64,000 bases of DNA from Rothia sp. (in: high G+C Gram-positive bacteria) (GCA_030529845.1 JAUMWB010000005.1:186001-250000), one strand, 5' to 3'; positions 52,659 to 61,088 are shown, counted from the stretch's first letter. Program-made: numbers and translations. The notes: generated from the sequence alone by a model not told the origin.

Positions 52659-52784
52659 AAAGTGACAGGCCCCTGCATTTTTCCGATGGCATCTGCTGAG
52701 GGAGGTTTACTCTCTGCTTGCTTTTGGTCCCTTACCTCGGAAAGATAGTAAGTGAACTGTTACCAATCGAGTGAAGGAACACCC

Positions 52785-53105
52785 GTGATTTTCATTGTTG
52801 TAAAGTACCAGGTTAAGGACGGCGACCGCGAGGGCTTTTTGGCCGCTACCCGCGAGTTCACCGAGGCTACCCGCGCTGAGCCGGGCAATAAGTGGTTTGA
52901 GTGGTCACTGAGCGTTGAGGACCCCAACGAGGTTGTTCTGGTTGAGGCTTTTGAGGACGACGCCGCGGCAGCTCACGTGGAGTCAGATCACTTTGCCAAG
53001 GGGCTGGAGGCCATGAAGCCTTGGCTGACCGAAACTCCCAAGATTATTTCTCGCACGATCGACGGCAATGACTGGGATGAAATGGGAGAGCTGAAAATTT
53101 CGTAG
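52785..53105 (+). CDS. Antibiotic biosynthesis monooxygenase (ABM) fold protein
   Basis: 106-residue ferredoxin-like ABM-domain protein with the pattern F-I-V-V-K-Y-Q-V-K-D-G...F-L-A-A-T, W-F-E-W-S-L and the helix H-V-E-S-D-H-F. Family members are cofactor-free quinol monooxygenases or haem-degrading enzymes, so the specific reaction cannot be set. GTG 52785 is chosen over an upstream ATG because GAAGGA (52773-52778) precedes it. It is a single-gene unit with its own terminator. Confidence 0.8.
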   Translation: MIFIVVKYQVKDGDREGFLAATREFTEATRAEPGNKWFEWSLSVEDPNEVVLVEAFEDDAAAAHVESDHFAKGLEAMKPWLTETPKIISRTIDGNDWDEMGELKIS

Positions 53106-53118
53106 CTTGCTCCGCACC

Positions 53119-53156
53119 AGGACGCCGGTGGGCAGCTCAGTGCCTGCTGGCGTCCT
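53119..53156 (+). terminator. Terminator with inverted GGACGCC words
   Basis: AGGACGCC and GGCGTCCT pair at the base of an imperfect hairpin; TGTTTTTG follows. Confidence 0.65.
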
Positions 53157-53274
53157 TGTTTTTGCCCCTGGTGTGTAGCCGGGGGTGGGGTTATCTCTTG
53201 ACCGATTGACTAGAATGGGTGTGGAGGTCGCCGTGGGGCGTCCTGATTTTTACTGCCTACGACCGGGGAGCCAC

Positions 53275-54099
53275 ATGACTTTGCCGAATGCCGCCCAGGC
53301 CCACCACGATGAGCATCTTGATGCTGACCATACGTCGGTTTCGCTTGCTGTTTCTACCGTGATTTTGGCTCTGCGCCGCAAGGAGGGAGAGTCTCACCAT
53401 TCGCTGTGGCTGCCTCTGGTGCGCCGTCTACGTGAGCCCTATAAGGGTCAGTGGGCTCTGCCGGGTGGCCCCTTGCAGCCCGACATGTCTCTTGAAGAAG
53501 CGGCTGGCTACACCCTCCAGCGGGCGACCGGCCTGGTGCCGGGTTATCTTGAGCAGCTCTATGCTTTTGGCGATGTGCACCGCACCCCGGATTACAAGAT
53601 TATGAGAGAGGGCGGTTCCTTGCCGGTTCCTGCTGAGGAAAATCGGCATGAGCGTGTGGTGTCGGTGATTTACTGGGCGTCTATCCCTCAGACCGAGGTC
53701 AACCGCACCCGGGTTCACGAGAATATCCGCTGGTTCCCCATCGACGAGCTGCCCATCCTGGCTTTCGACCATAACGAGATTGTTGAGTACGCCCTCTACC
53801 GTCTGCAGAATAAGGTGGAGTACTCCCGTATTGCCCACTCTTTCTTGGGCGAGGAGTTTACCCTGGCTCAGCTGCGTGAGGTTTATGAGGCGATTTTGGG
53901 TCGTGCTCTTGACCCTGCGAATTTCCGCCGCCAGATTGCGGCCTCCAAGTCTATTATTGATACGGGTAAGCGTGTTGAGGGTACCCGCCACCGCCCGCCG
54001 CGTCTTTACCGTTACAATCACTCGCGTGCCTTCGCGGATCAGGGCCCTCTGGGCATGTACCGTGAGGCCGCCTATAAAGCTGAGAAGGGTGATGCTTGA
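53275..54099 (+). CDS. NrtR-like regulator: degenerate Nudix domain plus winged helix
   Basis: 274 residues. The N-terminal part (about 20-160) is a Nudix fold with G-Q-W-A-L-P-G-G, but the catalytic Nudix helix is broken: the usual R-E-U-x-E-E is replaced by Y-T-L-Q-R-A-T. It should bind, not hydrolyse, a nucleotide such as ADP-ribose. Residues about 185-265 form a winged helix like NrtR regulators of NAD metabolism. No NAD gene is adjacent. ATG 53275 follows GGGGAG. The stop overlaps the start of the next lipoprotein gene by one base, so the two are co-expressed. Confidence 0.78.
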   Translation: MTLPNAAQAHHDEHLDADHTSVSLAVSTVILALRRKEGESHHSLWLPLVRRLREPYKGQWALPGGPLQPDMSLEEAAGYTLQRATGLVPGYLEQLYAFGDVHRTPDYKIMREGGSLPVPAEENRHERVVSVIYWASIPQTEVNRTRVHENIRWFPIDELPILAFDHNEIVEYALYRLQNKVEYSRIAHSFLGEEFTLAQLREVYEAILGRALDPANFRRQIAASKSIIDTGKRVEGTRHRPPRLYRYNHSRAFADQGPLGMYREAAYKAEKGDA

Positions 54100-54956
54100 T
54101 GAAACGTGTAACTCCGATCCTTGCGGTGGCACTGCTGTCGCTCTCAGCCTGTGGGTCGGGTAAGACTGCCGGTAGCACCGAGAGCGCCCCGACCATCACC
54201 TACACCGATGGTATGACAGCAACGGTAGTGTCGGTTGAGTCGGCTAATACTTTTACCGCCAGTTTTGATGGAGTTGAGAAGCAGGTTCGCCTGATTAATA
54301 CGTCCTCGCCTACCGACAATGGAGTGGCTCTGTCTGCCAATTGCCTGGTGGAGGAATCCAAGAGCCTGCTTGCCGAGAAACTGCCTGAGGGTAGCCAGGT
54401 GACTCTAAACTTTGATGAGTCCCAGCGCGGGACAACCGGCTACGTTGAGGCCGCCGCGCATGCGGGGGACGCTTTTATCAACCGTGATATGGCGCGGGCT
54501 GGCATGGTTGCTACCACCTTTACTAGCAGTGCAGATGAGTTCTACGGCGAGATTTCTCAGGCTCAGCAGGATGCCGCCAATGAGGGTCTTGGTCTTTATT
54601 CCAAAGAGACCGAGTGCACGATTCCGTCTGCGATCCAGGCCCAGCGGGCTAAGGTTGAAGAAGCCCGCAGCTGGGAGATTAACACGTCAGCAGACGCTTC
54701 GGTTGAGGACCACAAACGAGTTTCTGAACGTGAAACCATTTATCAGGAAGCATCAGCTTTATACAGAGAGCTGGAGGGGCAGAAAGCTGCCCCCGCTCAG
54801 TGGGTCGGGTCTATCGTGACTCTTAGTGCAGTAGAGAACCAGTTGACGGATTTTAAGAATCTTCTGGGCGATGACTTCTACCCTGGGAACGGCACCAGCG
54901 TGAACCAGCAGAAGAAGGCTGAGGCTGAGGCCGCCCCGGTGCGCCCGGGTTCCTAA
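54099..54956 (+). CDS. Lipoprotein with degenerate staphylococcal nuclease-like domain
   Basis: 285-residue exported lipoprotein with lipobox L-S-A-C (Cys at about 18) and a Ser/Thr spacer. An SNase-like domain at about 38-170 carries V-R-L-I-N-T-S-S-P, where active nucleases have V-R-L-x-G-I-D-x-P-E. The catalytic Asp and Glu positions and the later Arg are not conserved, so a nuclease activity is doubtful. The C-terminal third (about 180-285) is a helical, Ala/Glu-rich extension. It overlaps the NrtR-like gene and is followed by a strong terminator. Confidence 0.7.
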   Translation: MKRVTPILAVALLSLSACGSGKTAGSTESAPTITYTDGMTATVVSVESANTFTASFDGVEKQVRLINTSSPTDNGVALSANCLVEESKSLLAEKLPEGSQVTLNFDESQRGTTGYVEAAAHAGDAFINRDMARAGMVATTFTSSADEFYGEISQAQQDAANEGLGLYSKETECTIPSAIQAQRAKVEEARSWEINTSADASVEDHKRVSERETIYQEASALYRELEGQKAAPAQWVGSIVTLSAVENQLTDFKNLLGDDFYPGNGTSVNQQKKAEAEAAPVRPGS

Positions 54957-54972
54957 AAGGGCTGAGCTCAGC

Positions 54973-55031
54973 GGACGTCGCCCCTCGCTCCCCTGCCTCT
55001 GGGCAGGCGGGTAAGGGGCGGCGTCCTTTTT
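54973..55031 (+). terminator. Rho-independent terminator with GGACGTC/GGCGTCC arms
   Basis: GGACGTCGCCCCT and AGGGGCGGCGTCC pair at the base of a long hairpin, followed by five T. Confidence 0.85.
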
Positions 55032-55419
55032 AATCCACTGTGGTAGATGGGCTAGGGGGCTGAGGTAGAGCTCTCTGTGGGGTTTGCGGGGTCTTCAGGG
55101 TGGGGTGTATCGCCCGGGTGGGTAGCATCTGGGTTAACTGAGGTAGGTTCGGGGGCAGGCAGCGCATATCTTCGTTTTCGTGTTTAGTCTGCGGGGTGGC
55201 GAGGCCAAGTAGGTCCACGGTGATGGTGGTGCCGTTGCGCTCCATACTAAGGGTATCGGCATCGATCACGCGTACAACACGAGCTACGGAGGTACTGTCT
55301 ATAGCGTTGGGGGTGGCGGTGCTGACAGGTTCAGCGGCATTGTCAAAGAGGCCGCAAGCGGTGAGGGTGAACATGCTGACCGCGAGAGTGGCGGGTGCAA
55401 AAATGCGGGCAGGGCGCAT
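55030..55419 (-). pseudogene. Truncated SNase-like lipoprotein, probably decayed
   Basis: Open frame of 129 residues with lipobox L-T-A-C, a short spacer and the first strands of an SNase-like domain (R-V-V-R-V-I-D-A-D-T-L, then L-L-G-L-A-T-P-Q-T-K-H). After M-R-C-L the domain stops. In the +1 frame from there a typical acidic Pro/Thr tail (P-E-P-T-S-V-N-P-D...S-A-P) runs to a TAG, while the annotated frame gives an unusual Pro/Gln-rich tail. This suggests an internal deletion and frameshift. It could still be expressed as a short lipoprotein. It is antisense-convergent with the other SNase-like lipoprotein, perhaps an old duplicate. Confidence 0.55.
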
Positions 55420-55501
55420 GAATTTACTCCTTTATGTTGCTCACCAGACTAGGCGCCCCAGTAGTTGACCTGCCAGTATTACAGCCCCAGGCTGTGCCCT
55501 T

Positions 55502-55556
55502 AAAAGCCGGGTGCCGGCGTCCGCTCTGCTGAGAAGGACGCCGGCACCCGGCTTTT
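55502..55556. terminator. Bidirectional terminator after superoxide dismutase
   Basis: A perfect 21-bp stem (55502-55522 with 55536-55556), A-run on the left and T-run on the right. Arms include GGCGTCC/GGACGCC. Confidence 0.88.
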
Positions 55557-55581
55557 CACCTGCACACGGGGTGCGAGGGTT

Positions 55582-56214
55582 TTAGGCCTCGGGAATGATG
55601 AGACCCTTGGTCTGGGAGACAGCGCGGTCGAAGCGGGCTGCGACATCTTCCCAGTTGACGATGTTCCAGAAGGCCTTGACGTAGTCGCCCTTGACGTTCT
55701 GGTAGTCCAGGTAGAAGGCGTGCTCCCACATATCCAGCTGCAGCACGGGGATCAGGGCGACGGAGATGTTACCCTGCTGGTCGTAGAGCTGTTCGATGAC
55801 GAGGCGCTTGCCGACGGTGTCCCAGGCCAGGATGGCCCAGCCGGAGCCCTGGATGGTGAGGGCTACGTTTTCGAAGTGGGCGCGGAAGCCGTCGAAGGAG
55901 CCGAAATCGTTGTCGATAGCTGCTGCCAGCTCACCGACGGGCTTGTCGCCGCCCTCGGGTGAGAGGTTCTTCCAGAAGATGGAGTGGTTGGTGTGGCCGC
56001 CCAGGTTGAAGGCTAGGTCCTTGGAGAGCTTGCCGATGTTGGCGAAGTCGCCCTTTTCGCGGGCTTCTTCCATCTTTTCCAGGGCGGTGTTAGCGCCGCC
56101 AACGTAGGTGGCATGGTGCTTGGAGTGGTGCAGCTCCATGATGCGGGCTGAGATGTGGGGCTCGAGGGCTGCGTAGTCGTAGTCCAGTTCAGGTAGAACG
56201 TACTTTTCTGACAT
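55582..56214 (-). CDS. sodA: Superoxide dismutase, Mn/Fe type
   Basis: Converts superoxide to hydrogen peroxide and oxygen in the cytoplasm. The 210-residue product has all four metal ligands: His in M-E-L-H-H-S-K-H, His in [10 protein letters not shown], and Asp/His in [16 protein letters not shown] near 87 and Q near 140 (I-Q-G-S-G-W) fit a manganese or cambialistic enzyme. ATG 56214 has GAAAGGA at good spacing; the ATG two codons earlier is too close to it. Confidence 0.93.
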   Translation of the reverse strand: MSEKYVLPELDYDYAALEPHISARIMELHHSKHHATYVGGANTALEKMEEAREKGDFANIGKLSKDLAFNLGGHTNHSIFWKNLSPEGGDKPVGELAAAIDNDFGSFDGFRAHFENVALTIQGSGWAILAWDTVGKRLVIEQLYDQQGNISVALIPVLQLDMWEHAFYLDYQNVKGDYVKAFWNIVNWEDVAARFDRAVSQTKGLIIPEA

Positions 56215-56404
56215 GGTCATTCCTTTCGTCGAAGGCCCTTCTTTGGGTCTTTCTGGGTTTAACTCTACACACTGGGGAGCACGGGGTCACGAGAGGTTAC
56301 TTGATAAGTCCCCTTGTTTAGCCCTGGGCAAAACGGGCGGACGCAGAAGCGAGCGGACGCCGGTAGCTAGTTTTCCACAGTTTTCCACTTAAGGTTCAGG
56401 GAAG

Positions 56405-56821
56405 TTATCCACAGATGGGGATAAAACTGGGGATATTCGAATTACACGGCTGGGAGTTTCGAAGATGTTCGAGGAAATAGTGCAGAGGATAGGGCAAGCA
56501 GGGGTGTAGCCTTTCGAAAATACACCGGTGTTGTTCGAAAATCACACCGGTGTCACTTATCCACGGGTGTGGATAAACCCTGTGAAAAACTGCCTCCATA
56601 GAGCCAAAACTGCCGCTTTTAAGCTTTTTTTATTGGCTTCACCCACAGGGGCTAGTAGTTTTCCACCTTTTAAGTGGATATTGTTCACAGACTTATCCAC
56701 AGGTGGGGATAAGAAACCCAAAACTTCTTCCCCATCTTCTTACACCCCCTGTCACCAGCCTTAAAACGATAAGCGCGCGGGGTTGCGTCCGCACCCTCCT
56801 GGGGATAAAACCTGTGGATAA
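56405..56821. promoter_or_regulatory. Cluster of eight DnaA boxes, candidate replication origin or DnaA-titration locus
   Basis: Exact 9-mers TTATCCACA/TGTGGATAA lie at 56405-56413, 56568-56576, 56693-56701 and 56813-56821; one-mismatch copies lie at 56416-56424, 56557-56565, 56704-56712 and 56800-56808. Three pairs have the same geometry: forward box, 2 bases, reverse box. An AT-rich segment (CTTTTAAGCTTTTTTTATTG, about 56616-56635) could be an unwinding element. dnaA and dnaN are not in the window. Confidence 0.7.
56513..56553. repeat. Two tandem units TTCGAAAAT-ACACCGGTGT
   Basis: TTCGAAAA followed by the palindrome ACACCGGTGT occurs at 56513-56531 and 56534-56553, about 22 bases apart. 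Further TTCGA strings lie near 56437, 56459 and 56469. Iteron-like. Confidence 0.6.
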
Positions 56822-56898
56822 AAAGAATTCCGCTCCTGACACCAGGAGCGGAACTTGAGGAATACCTAGCCGCGGGGAGGCACGGGACCGGCCATCAC

Positions 56899-57423
56899 CT
56901 ATTCTTCGTCGAAGAGTTCAGTCTTGCGTACATTGATAATTTCGCTGGGCTTATCCCCTAATACTGACTCCCCAATCTTGGCCAGGGATTTCACCTGACG
57001 GGCATTGAGCTGGTCGAAAACAATACGGCGGACAGCCTCAACATGGCCGGGAGCAGCCTCCTGCACTTTCGCTAAGCCACCTGGCAACAGGTGACAGATA
57101 GAGACTCGACGGTCTTTCTCCCAGATACTGCGTTCTACAAAATGATCTTTCTCCAGACGAGTTACTACACGCGACAGACGGGGTAGCAGGGTATTGGTCT
57201 GCTTAGCCAGGTCAGTCATGGTGAGCTTGTGCTGGGGGGATTCCGAGAGCATAGCCAGCACCATGTACTCAACAAAGCTCAGGCCCGAATCCTTCTGCAG
57301 CTGGCTTTCAAGCTGACCGGGCAGGTTAAACATGATAGAGGAGATAAAGAGCCAGCCTTCGCGCTCTTCTTCGTTCAGCCATCGAGTGCTCTGGTTAGCA
57401 GCTACAGGGGTTTCTTCGCTCAT
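56899..57423 (-). CDS. MarR-family transcriptional regulator
   Basis: 174-residue winged-helix protein. The helix-turn-helix region (about 70-105: K-L-T-M-T-D-L-A-K-Q-T-N-T-L-L-P-R-L-S-R) and the wing with K-D-R-R are characteristic of MarR. It may respond to phenolic or oxidative signals; no operator was identified. ATG 57423 follows GAGGAACC. It is divergent from the nhaA pair and downstream of the DnaA-box region. Confidence 0.85.
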   Translation of the reverse strand: MSEETPVAANQSTRWLNEEEREGWLFISSIMFNLPGQLESQLQKDSGLSFVEYMVLAMLSESPQHKLTMTDLAKQTNTLLPRLSRVVTRLEKDHFVERSIWEKDRRVSICHLLPGGLAKVQEAAPGHVEAVRRIVFDQLNARQVKSLAKIGESVLGDKPSEIINVRKTELFDEE

Positions 57424-57834
57424 GGTTCCTCTGGTCGGTACTGTAGGCATAAGTGGGGTTGTCTATACCTAGTCTAAGTTTCATTCAAAACAGTTTCTGC
57501 TTCTGGTGCACCCGTGTTGATGCCTTTTGCGAAAAATATCGATTATTTAGGGCTAGTTTTTCCTTCCACTCTTCAGCAGGGTCCCCTCAAGCCAGCCCCT
57601 TGCTAGTATGACTCGCGCCCAAAACCTACACCCACTCCCCTAATTCCTCACCAGGCCTTCATTTGATAAGCTAGATTACTAAGGTGTGCCGGGAAGACTG
57701 GTCGGCCCGCCCAACTCACCACCGCTCTACCGAAGATAGATGCCCTGGCGGCGCAACCGTCCGCCACAACATCGCTTCAGAAGAGCCCTATGAGTAGGCG
57801 GTTTATCGTTACCCATCGACCCCAAAGAGCGTTT
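57424..57834. other. Divergent intergenic region, 411 bp, with structured nhaA leader
   Basis: Carries the MarR promoter region and an apparent 5' leader of nhaA from about 57675. The leader holds GCCG-GGAAGACTGGT-CGGC (about 57690-57708) and TGGCGG-CGCAACCGT-CCGCCA (57747-57767), both potential hairpins. It may be a structured regulatory RNA; no known class is assigned. Confidence 0.35.
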
Positions 57835-59184
57835 ATGTCATCTGAAAATACCGTCCTGTCACGCGGCTCCTATAAGGAATCCCAGCGCGTTTCAGAAATC
57901 CTTTCGAAGGAATCCACCGGCGGCATCATCCTGCTGGTTGCCACCGTCCTCGCCCTCATTTTTGCTAACTCAGCCGCCGCCGAGCACTACTTCGGCCTGC
58001 GTGATACCTACCTGGGCGCTGACTTCTGGGGGCTTCACCTTAAACTTTCTATCGGTCACTGGGCTGCCGACGGTCTGCTGGCGGTTTTCTTCTTCCTGGT
58101 CGGCCTTGAACTTAAGAAGGAATTTGTCGAGGGCGACTTACGCAATCCCGGCAAGGCCCTCGTTCCTATCGTGGCTGCAGCCGGCGGTGTTGCCCTGCCC
58201 GCCATTATCTACGTGCTGGTCAACCTCAACAGCAGTTCTGAGGCGCTGGGGGGCTGGGCTATTCCTGCAGCAACCGATATCGCTTTTGCAGTGGCCGTCC
58301 TCGCTGTTATCGGCTCCCACCTACCTTCAGCCCTGCGCACCTTCCTGCTGACCCTGGCCGTGGTCGATGACCTGATCGCCATCACCATCATCGCCCTCTT
58401 CTACACCTCAGACCTGAAAATCGGTTTCCTGGCGCTCTCGATCATTCCCATTGCCCTCTATGCCCTGGTTGCCCGCAAGGGTGAGAAGCTCTTCCACCTC
58501 TCCCCGGCCGCATCCTGGTTTATCCTGCTGCCCATCGGGTTTGTGGTCTGGGTGCTCTTCCTGAACTCGGGTATTCACGCCACCATCGCGGGCGTCATTC
58601 TGGCCTTCATGATTCCCGTGCGCAAGAACAAGCGCACCGAAGCAGCAGACGCCCACCACGGCCTGGCAGAGGTCATGGAGCACCGCGTGCGCCCCTTCTC
58701 CGCCGGTTTCTGCGTGCCCGTCTTCGCCTTCTTCTCAGCCGGTGTGGCCATCGGCGGCTTCCAGGGCTTCGTGGACGCAGTAACCGAACCCATCGCCTAC
58801 GGCATCATTCTGGCCCTGATCTTCGGCAAGATGATTGGCATTACGGTCTCTACCTGGCTCATTACCCGCCTGCGCCGCGCCAACCTCGACCCCGATATCG
58901 CCTGGATTGACGTCATCGGCGTGGCCACCCTGGCCGGTATCGGCTTCACCGTCTCCCTGCTGATTGCCGAGCTGTCCTTCGGCCTGGGCTCCGACTACAA
59001 CGACGCCGCTAAGGTCGCGATTCTGACCGCCTCGGTCACCGCCGCCCTGCTCGGTGCCATCATCCTGTCGATCCGCAACAAGCACTACAAGCAGATTGCG
59101 CTCAAGGAGACTGTGGACGAAAACCAGGACGGCATCCCCGACGTCTTCACCGACAATACGGACGCACCCCGCCCCGGCGCCTAG
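57835..59184 (+). CDS. nhaA: Na+/H+ antiporter NhaA, copy 1
   Basis: Membrane antiporter of 449 residues for sodium and pH homeostasis. NhaA features are G-L-E-L-K-K-E-F near helix 2, A-T-D-I-A-F-A (ion-binding region), and the double aspartate L-A-V-V-D-D-L-I-A-I with a later charged R-N-K region. The N-terminus S-R-G-S-Y-K-E-S-x-R-V-S-E-I is shared with copy 2. ATG 57835 is chosen because homology with copy 2 begins there; an ATG at 57790 is possible. The C-terminus carries D-E-N-Q-D-G-I-P-D-V-F. It is followed by a nested palindrome and by the second nhaA. Confidence 0.9.
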   Translation: MSSENTVLSRGSYKESQRVSEILSKESTGGIILLVATVLALIFANSAAAEHYFGLRDTYLGADFWGLHLKLSIGHWAADGLLAVFFFLVGLELKKEFVEGDLRNPGKALVPIVAAAGGVALPAIIYVLVNLNSSSEALGGWAIPAATDIAFAVAVLAVIGSHLPSALRTFLLTLAVVDDLIAITIIALFYTSDLKIGFLALSIIPIALYALVARKGEKLFHLSPAASWFILLPIGFVVWVLFLNSGIHATIAGVILAFMIPVRKNKRTEAADAHHGLAEVMEHRVRPFSAGFCVPVFAFFSAGVAIGGFQGFVDAVTEPIAYGIILALIFGKMIGITVSTWLITRLRRANLDPDIAWIDVIGVATLAGIGFTVSLLIAELSFGLGSDYNDAAKVAILTASVTAALLGAIILSIRNKHYKQIALKETVDENQDGIPDVFTDNTDAPRPGA

Positions 59185-59204
59185 CGTCCGCTCCCCGCTA
59201 CCTC

Positions 59205-59271
59205 AAGGGGACCTTATTTCCTCAAAGGGACCGCATAATCTGCGGTCCCTTTTTGGTTATGCGGTCCCCTT
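59205..59271 (+). terminator. Nested palindrome terminator after nhaA copy 1
   Basis: Inner stem AAAGGGACCGCA (59224-59235) with TGCGGTCCCTTT (59241-59252) followed by T; outer arms AAGGGGACC and GCGGTCCCCTT. A related structure follows the second nhaA. Confidence 0.75.
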
Positions 59272-59417
59272 GTGTGTGGGACAGGGGAGCACAGGCCTTT
59301 CCGCCGGGGCGGACGCCGGTGTGCAGTTCTGCATCTCAGATTCCGGCATTAGCTGGGCTAAAGGAGCATAATGGAACCTGAAGCAAGCGAAGACACACAT
59401 CCGACCTAAGGAGAGGC

Positions 59418-60776
59418 ATGACTGAAACGCCTCACAAAGACCCCCTCTTTTCACGCGGGTCCTACGCCGAGACCAGCCGCGTCTCAGAGATTATGCGCAA
59501 GGAATCGGTGGGTGGTTTTATTTTGCTCGCCGCCACCGTGCTCGCCGTTATTCTGGCTAACTCCCAGGCAGCCCATTTCTACGAGAGTGTGCGCGATACC
59601 GAGCTGGGCTTGAGCATTCCGGGCTTCAGCCACCTGATGATGAACGTGCACCTGTGGGCCGCTGACGGCCTGCTCACGGTCTTCTTCTTCCTCACCGGCC
59701 TAGAACTCAAAAAAGAGTTCGTGGTGGGCGACCTACGTGACCCGGGTAAAGCCGTCGTCCCCATCGCGGCCGCCTTCGGCGGCGCCATGACGCCGGCTAT
59801 CATTTACTTCGCCATCAACCACGGCAATGAGACCGCTATGCACGGCTGGGCTATTCCCGCCGCTACCGATATCGCTTTCGCGGTGGCCGTCCTGGCCGGT
59901 GTGGGCACCTTCCTACCCGCAGCCCTGCGCACCTTCCTACTGACCCTGGCCGTGGTCGATGACCTCATTGCCATCGTTATTATCGCCCTCTTCTACACCA
60001 GTAACTTCCACGCCTGGTACCTGATTATCTCTATCATTCCCATTGGGCTATATTTCTGGCTGACCCACAAGCACGAAAAGCTGTTCCACGACCACAGGTG
60101 GGCGGCCTGGGTTATCCTGCTACCCCTGGGGCTTATCACCTGGGCTCTCTTCCTGGAGTCAGGTATTCACGCCACCATTGCAGGCGTCATTCTGGGCTTC
60201 TGCGTCCCCGTCCGCATGACTGCCCAGGCCAAGCAGGCCGACGCTCATGCCTCCCTGGCCGAGACCCTGGAGCACCGCCTGCGTCCGCTCTCTACCGGCT
60301 TCTGCGTCCCCGTCTTCGCCTTCTTCTCCGCCGGTGTAGCCGTTGGCGGCTGGGACGGCCTCAAAACCTCCCTGGCAGATTCCGTTGCCATCGGTATTAT
60401 GGTCGGCCTGGTGCTGGGTAAAACTATCGGCATCACGGGCACAACCTGGCTCATTACCCGCTTCCGCGGGGTTAATCTCGACCCCGATATTAAGTGGATT
60501 GATGTCATTGGTCTGGCGGTCACCGGCGGTATCGGCTTCACCGTATCGATGCTGGTTGCCGAGCTGTCCTTCGAGGCCGGCTCCCTGCACACCGAGGACG
60601 CCAAGGTCGGCATCATGATCGGCTCCCTCATTGCCGCAATTCTGGGTGCCACCATCCTGTCGATCCGCAACAAGCACTACAAGGAAGTCGCCCTGAAGGA
60701 AAGCGTGGACGAGAACCAGGACGGCATCCCCGACGTCTTCACCGACAATACGGACGCACCCCGCCCCGGCGCCTAG
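59418..60776 (+). CDS. Na+/H+ antiporter NhaA, copy 2
   Basis: 452-residue paralogue of copy 1, with the same A-T-D-I-A-F-A and L-A-V-V-D-D-L-I-A-I motifs and the same last 22 residues ending D-A-P-R-P-G-A. The protein bodies differ clearly in several helices and loops, so the duplication is old, but the last 80 or so coding bases and first bases after the stop are almost identical. AAGGAGAGGC precedes the ATG. Tandem nhaA copies may differ in pH range or expression. Confidence 0.9.
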   Translation: MTETPHKDPLFSRGSYAETSRVSEIMRKESVGGFILLAATVLAVILANSQAAHFYESVRDTELGLSIPGFSHLMMNVHLWAADGLLTVFFFLTGLELKKEFVVGDLRDPGKAVVPIAAAFGGAMTPAIIYFAINHGNETAMHGWAIPAATDIAFAVAVLAGVGTFLPAALRTFLLTLAVVDDLIAIVIIALFYTSNFHAWYLIISIIPIGLYFWLTHKHEKLFHDHRWAAWVILLPLGLITWALFLESGIHATIAGVILGFCVPVRMTAQAKQADAHASLAETLEHRLRPLSTGFCVPVFAFFSAGVAVGGWDGLKTSLADSVAIGIMVGLVLGKTIGITGTTWLITRFRGVNLDPDIKWIDVIGLAVTGGIGFTVSMLVAELSFEAGSLHTEDAKVGIMIGSLIAAILGATILSIRNKHYKEVALKESVDENQDGIPDVFTDNTDAPRPGA

Positions 60777-61088
60777 CGTCCGTCCGCCCCAGCACACCTG
60801 CAAGGGGACCGCAAAACTTAAAAGGGACCGCATATTACGTGGTCCCTTTTAGGTTTTGCGGTCCCCTTCTAGGGTGAATTCTAAGAGCGAAACGGCAACA
60901 TCACACCACACCTGTTTTGCACAAACGCAAGCGAGCTGTGAGAATTACCCCTAGTGTTCACCGCCCCTAGCGCCGGTGATTCTCCGCCCTTACTGCCCAC
61001 CGTGCCGCAGCTAAGGCGCCCCACCAAGGTGCAACCGCGCCCACCCATACGCCGGGGCGGTCTGCCCTTTTAACGATTTGGAGCACGC
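60777..61088. other. Intergenic region, 312 bp
   Basis: Begins with the nested palindrome at 60802-60868, then about 220 bases without a gene ahead of the alanine symporter. A hairpin-prone stretch lies near 61010-61065 (ACCGCGCC...GGGGCGGT); it could be part of the symporter leader. Confidence 0.45.
60802..60868 (+). terminator. Nested palindrome terminator after nhaA copy 2
   Basis: Outer arms AAGGGGACCGCAAAAC and GTTTTGCGGTCCCCTT enclose an inner AAAAGGGACC...GGTCCCTTTT. Related to 59205-59271. Confidence 0.75.

Larger units (their letters stand above)
56215..56898. other. Intergenic region, 684 bp, with DnaA-box cluster
   Basis: Large gene-free region between sodA and the MarR gene (both minus strand). 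It contains the DnaA-box cluster 56405-56821, TTCGA repeats 56435-56540, an AT-rich block at 56611-56640 and the sodA promoter region. No open frame here has a ribosome site. Confidence 0.7.

Noticed and set aside
57675-57780. Cobalamin riboswitch upstream of nhaA
   Set aside because: GGGAAGACTGGT and GCGCAACCGT recall B12-box pieces, but the conserved GCCACTG context and the rest of the core are missing.
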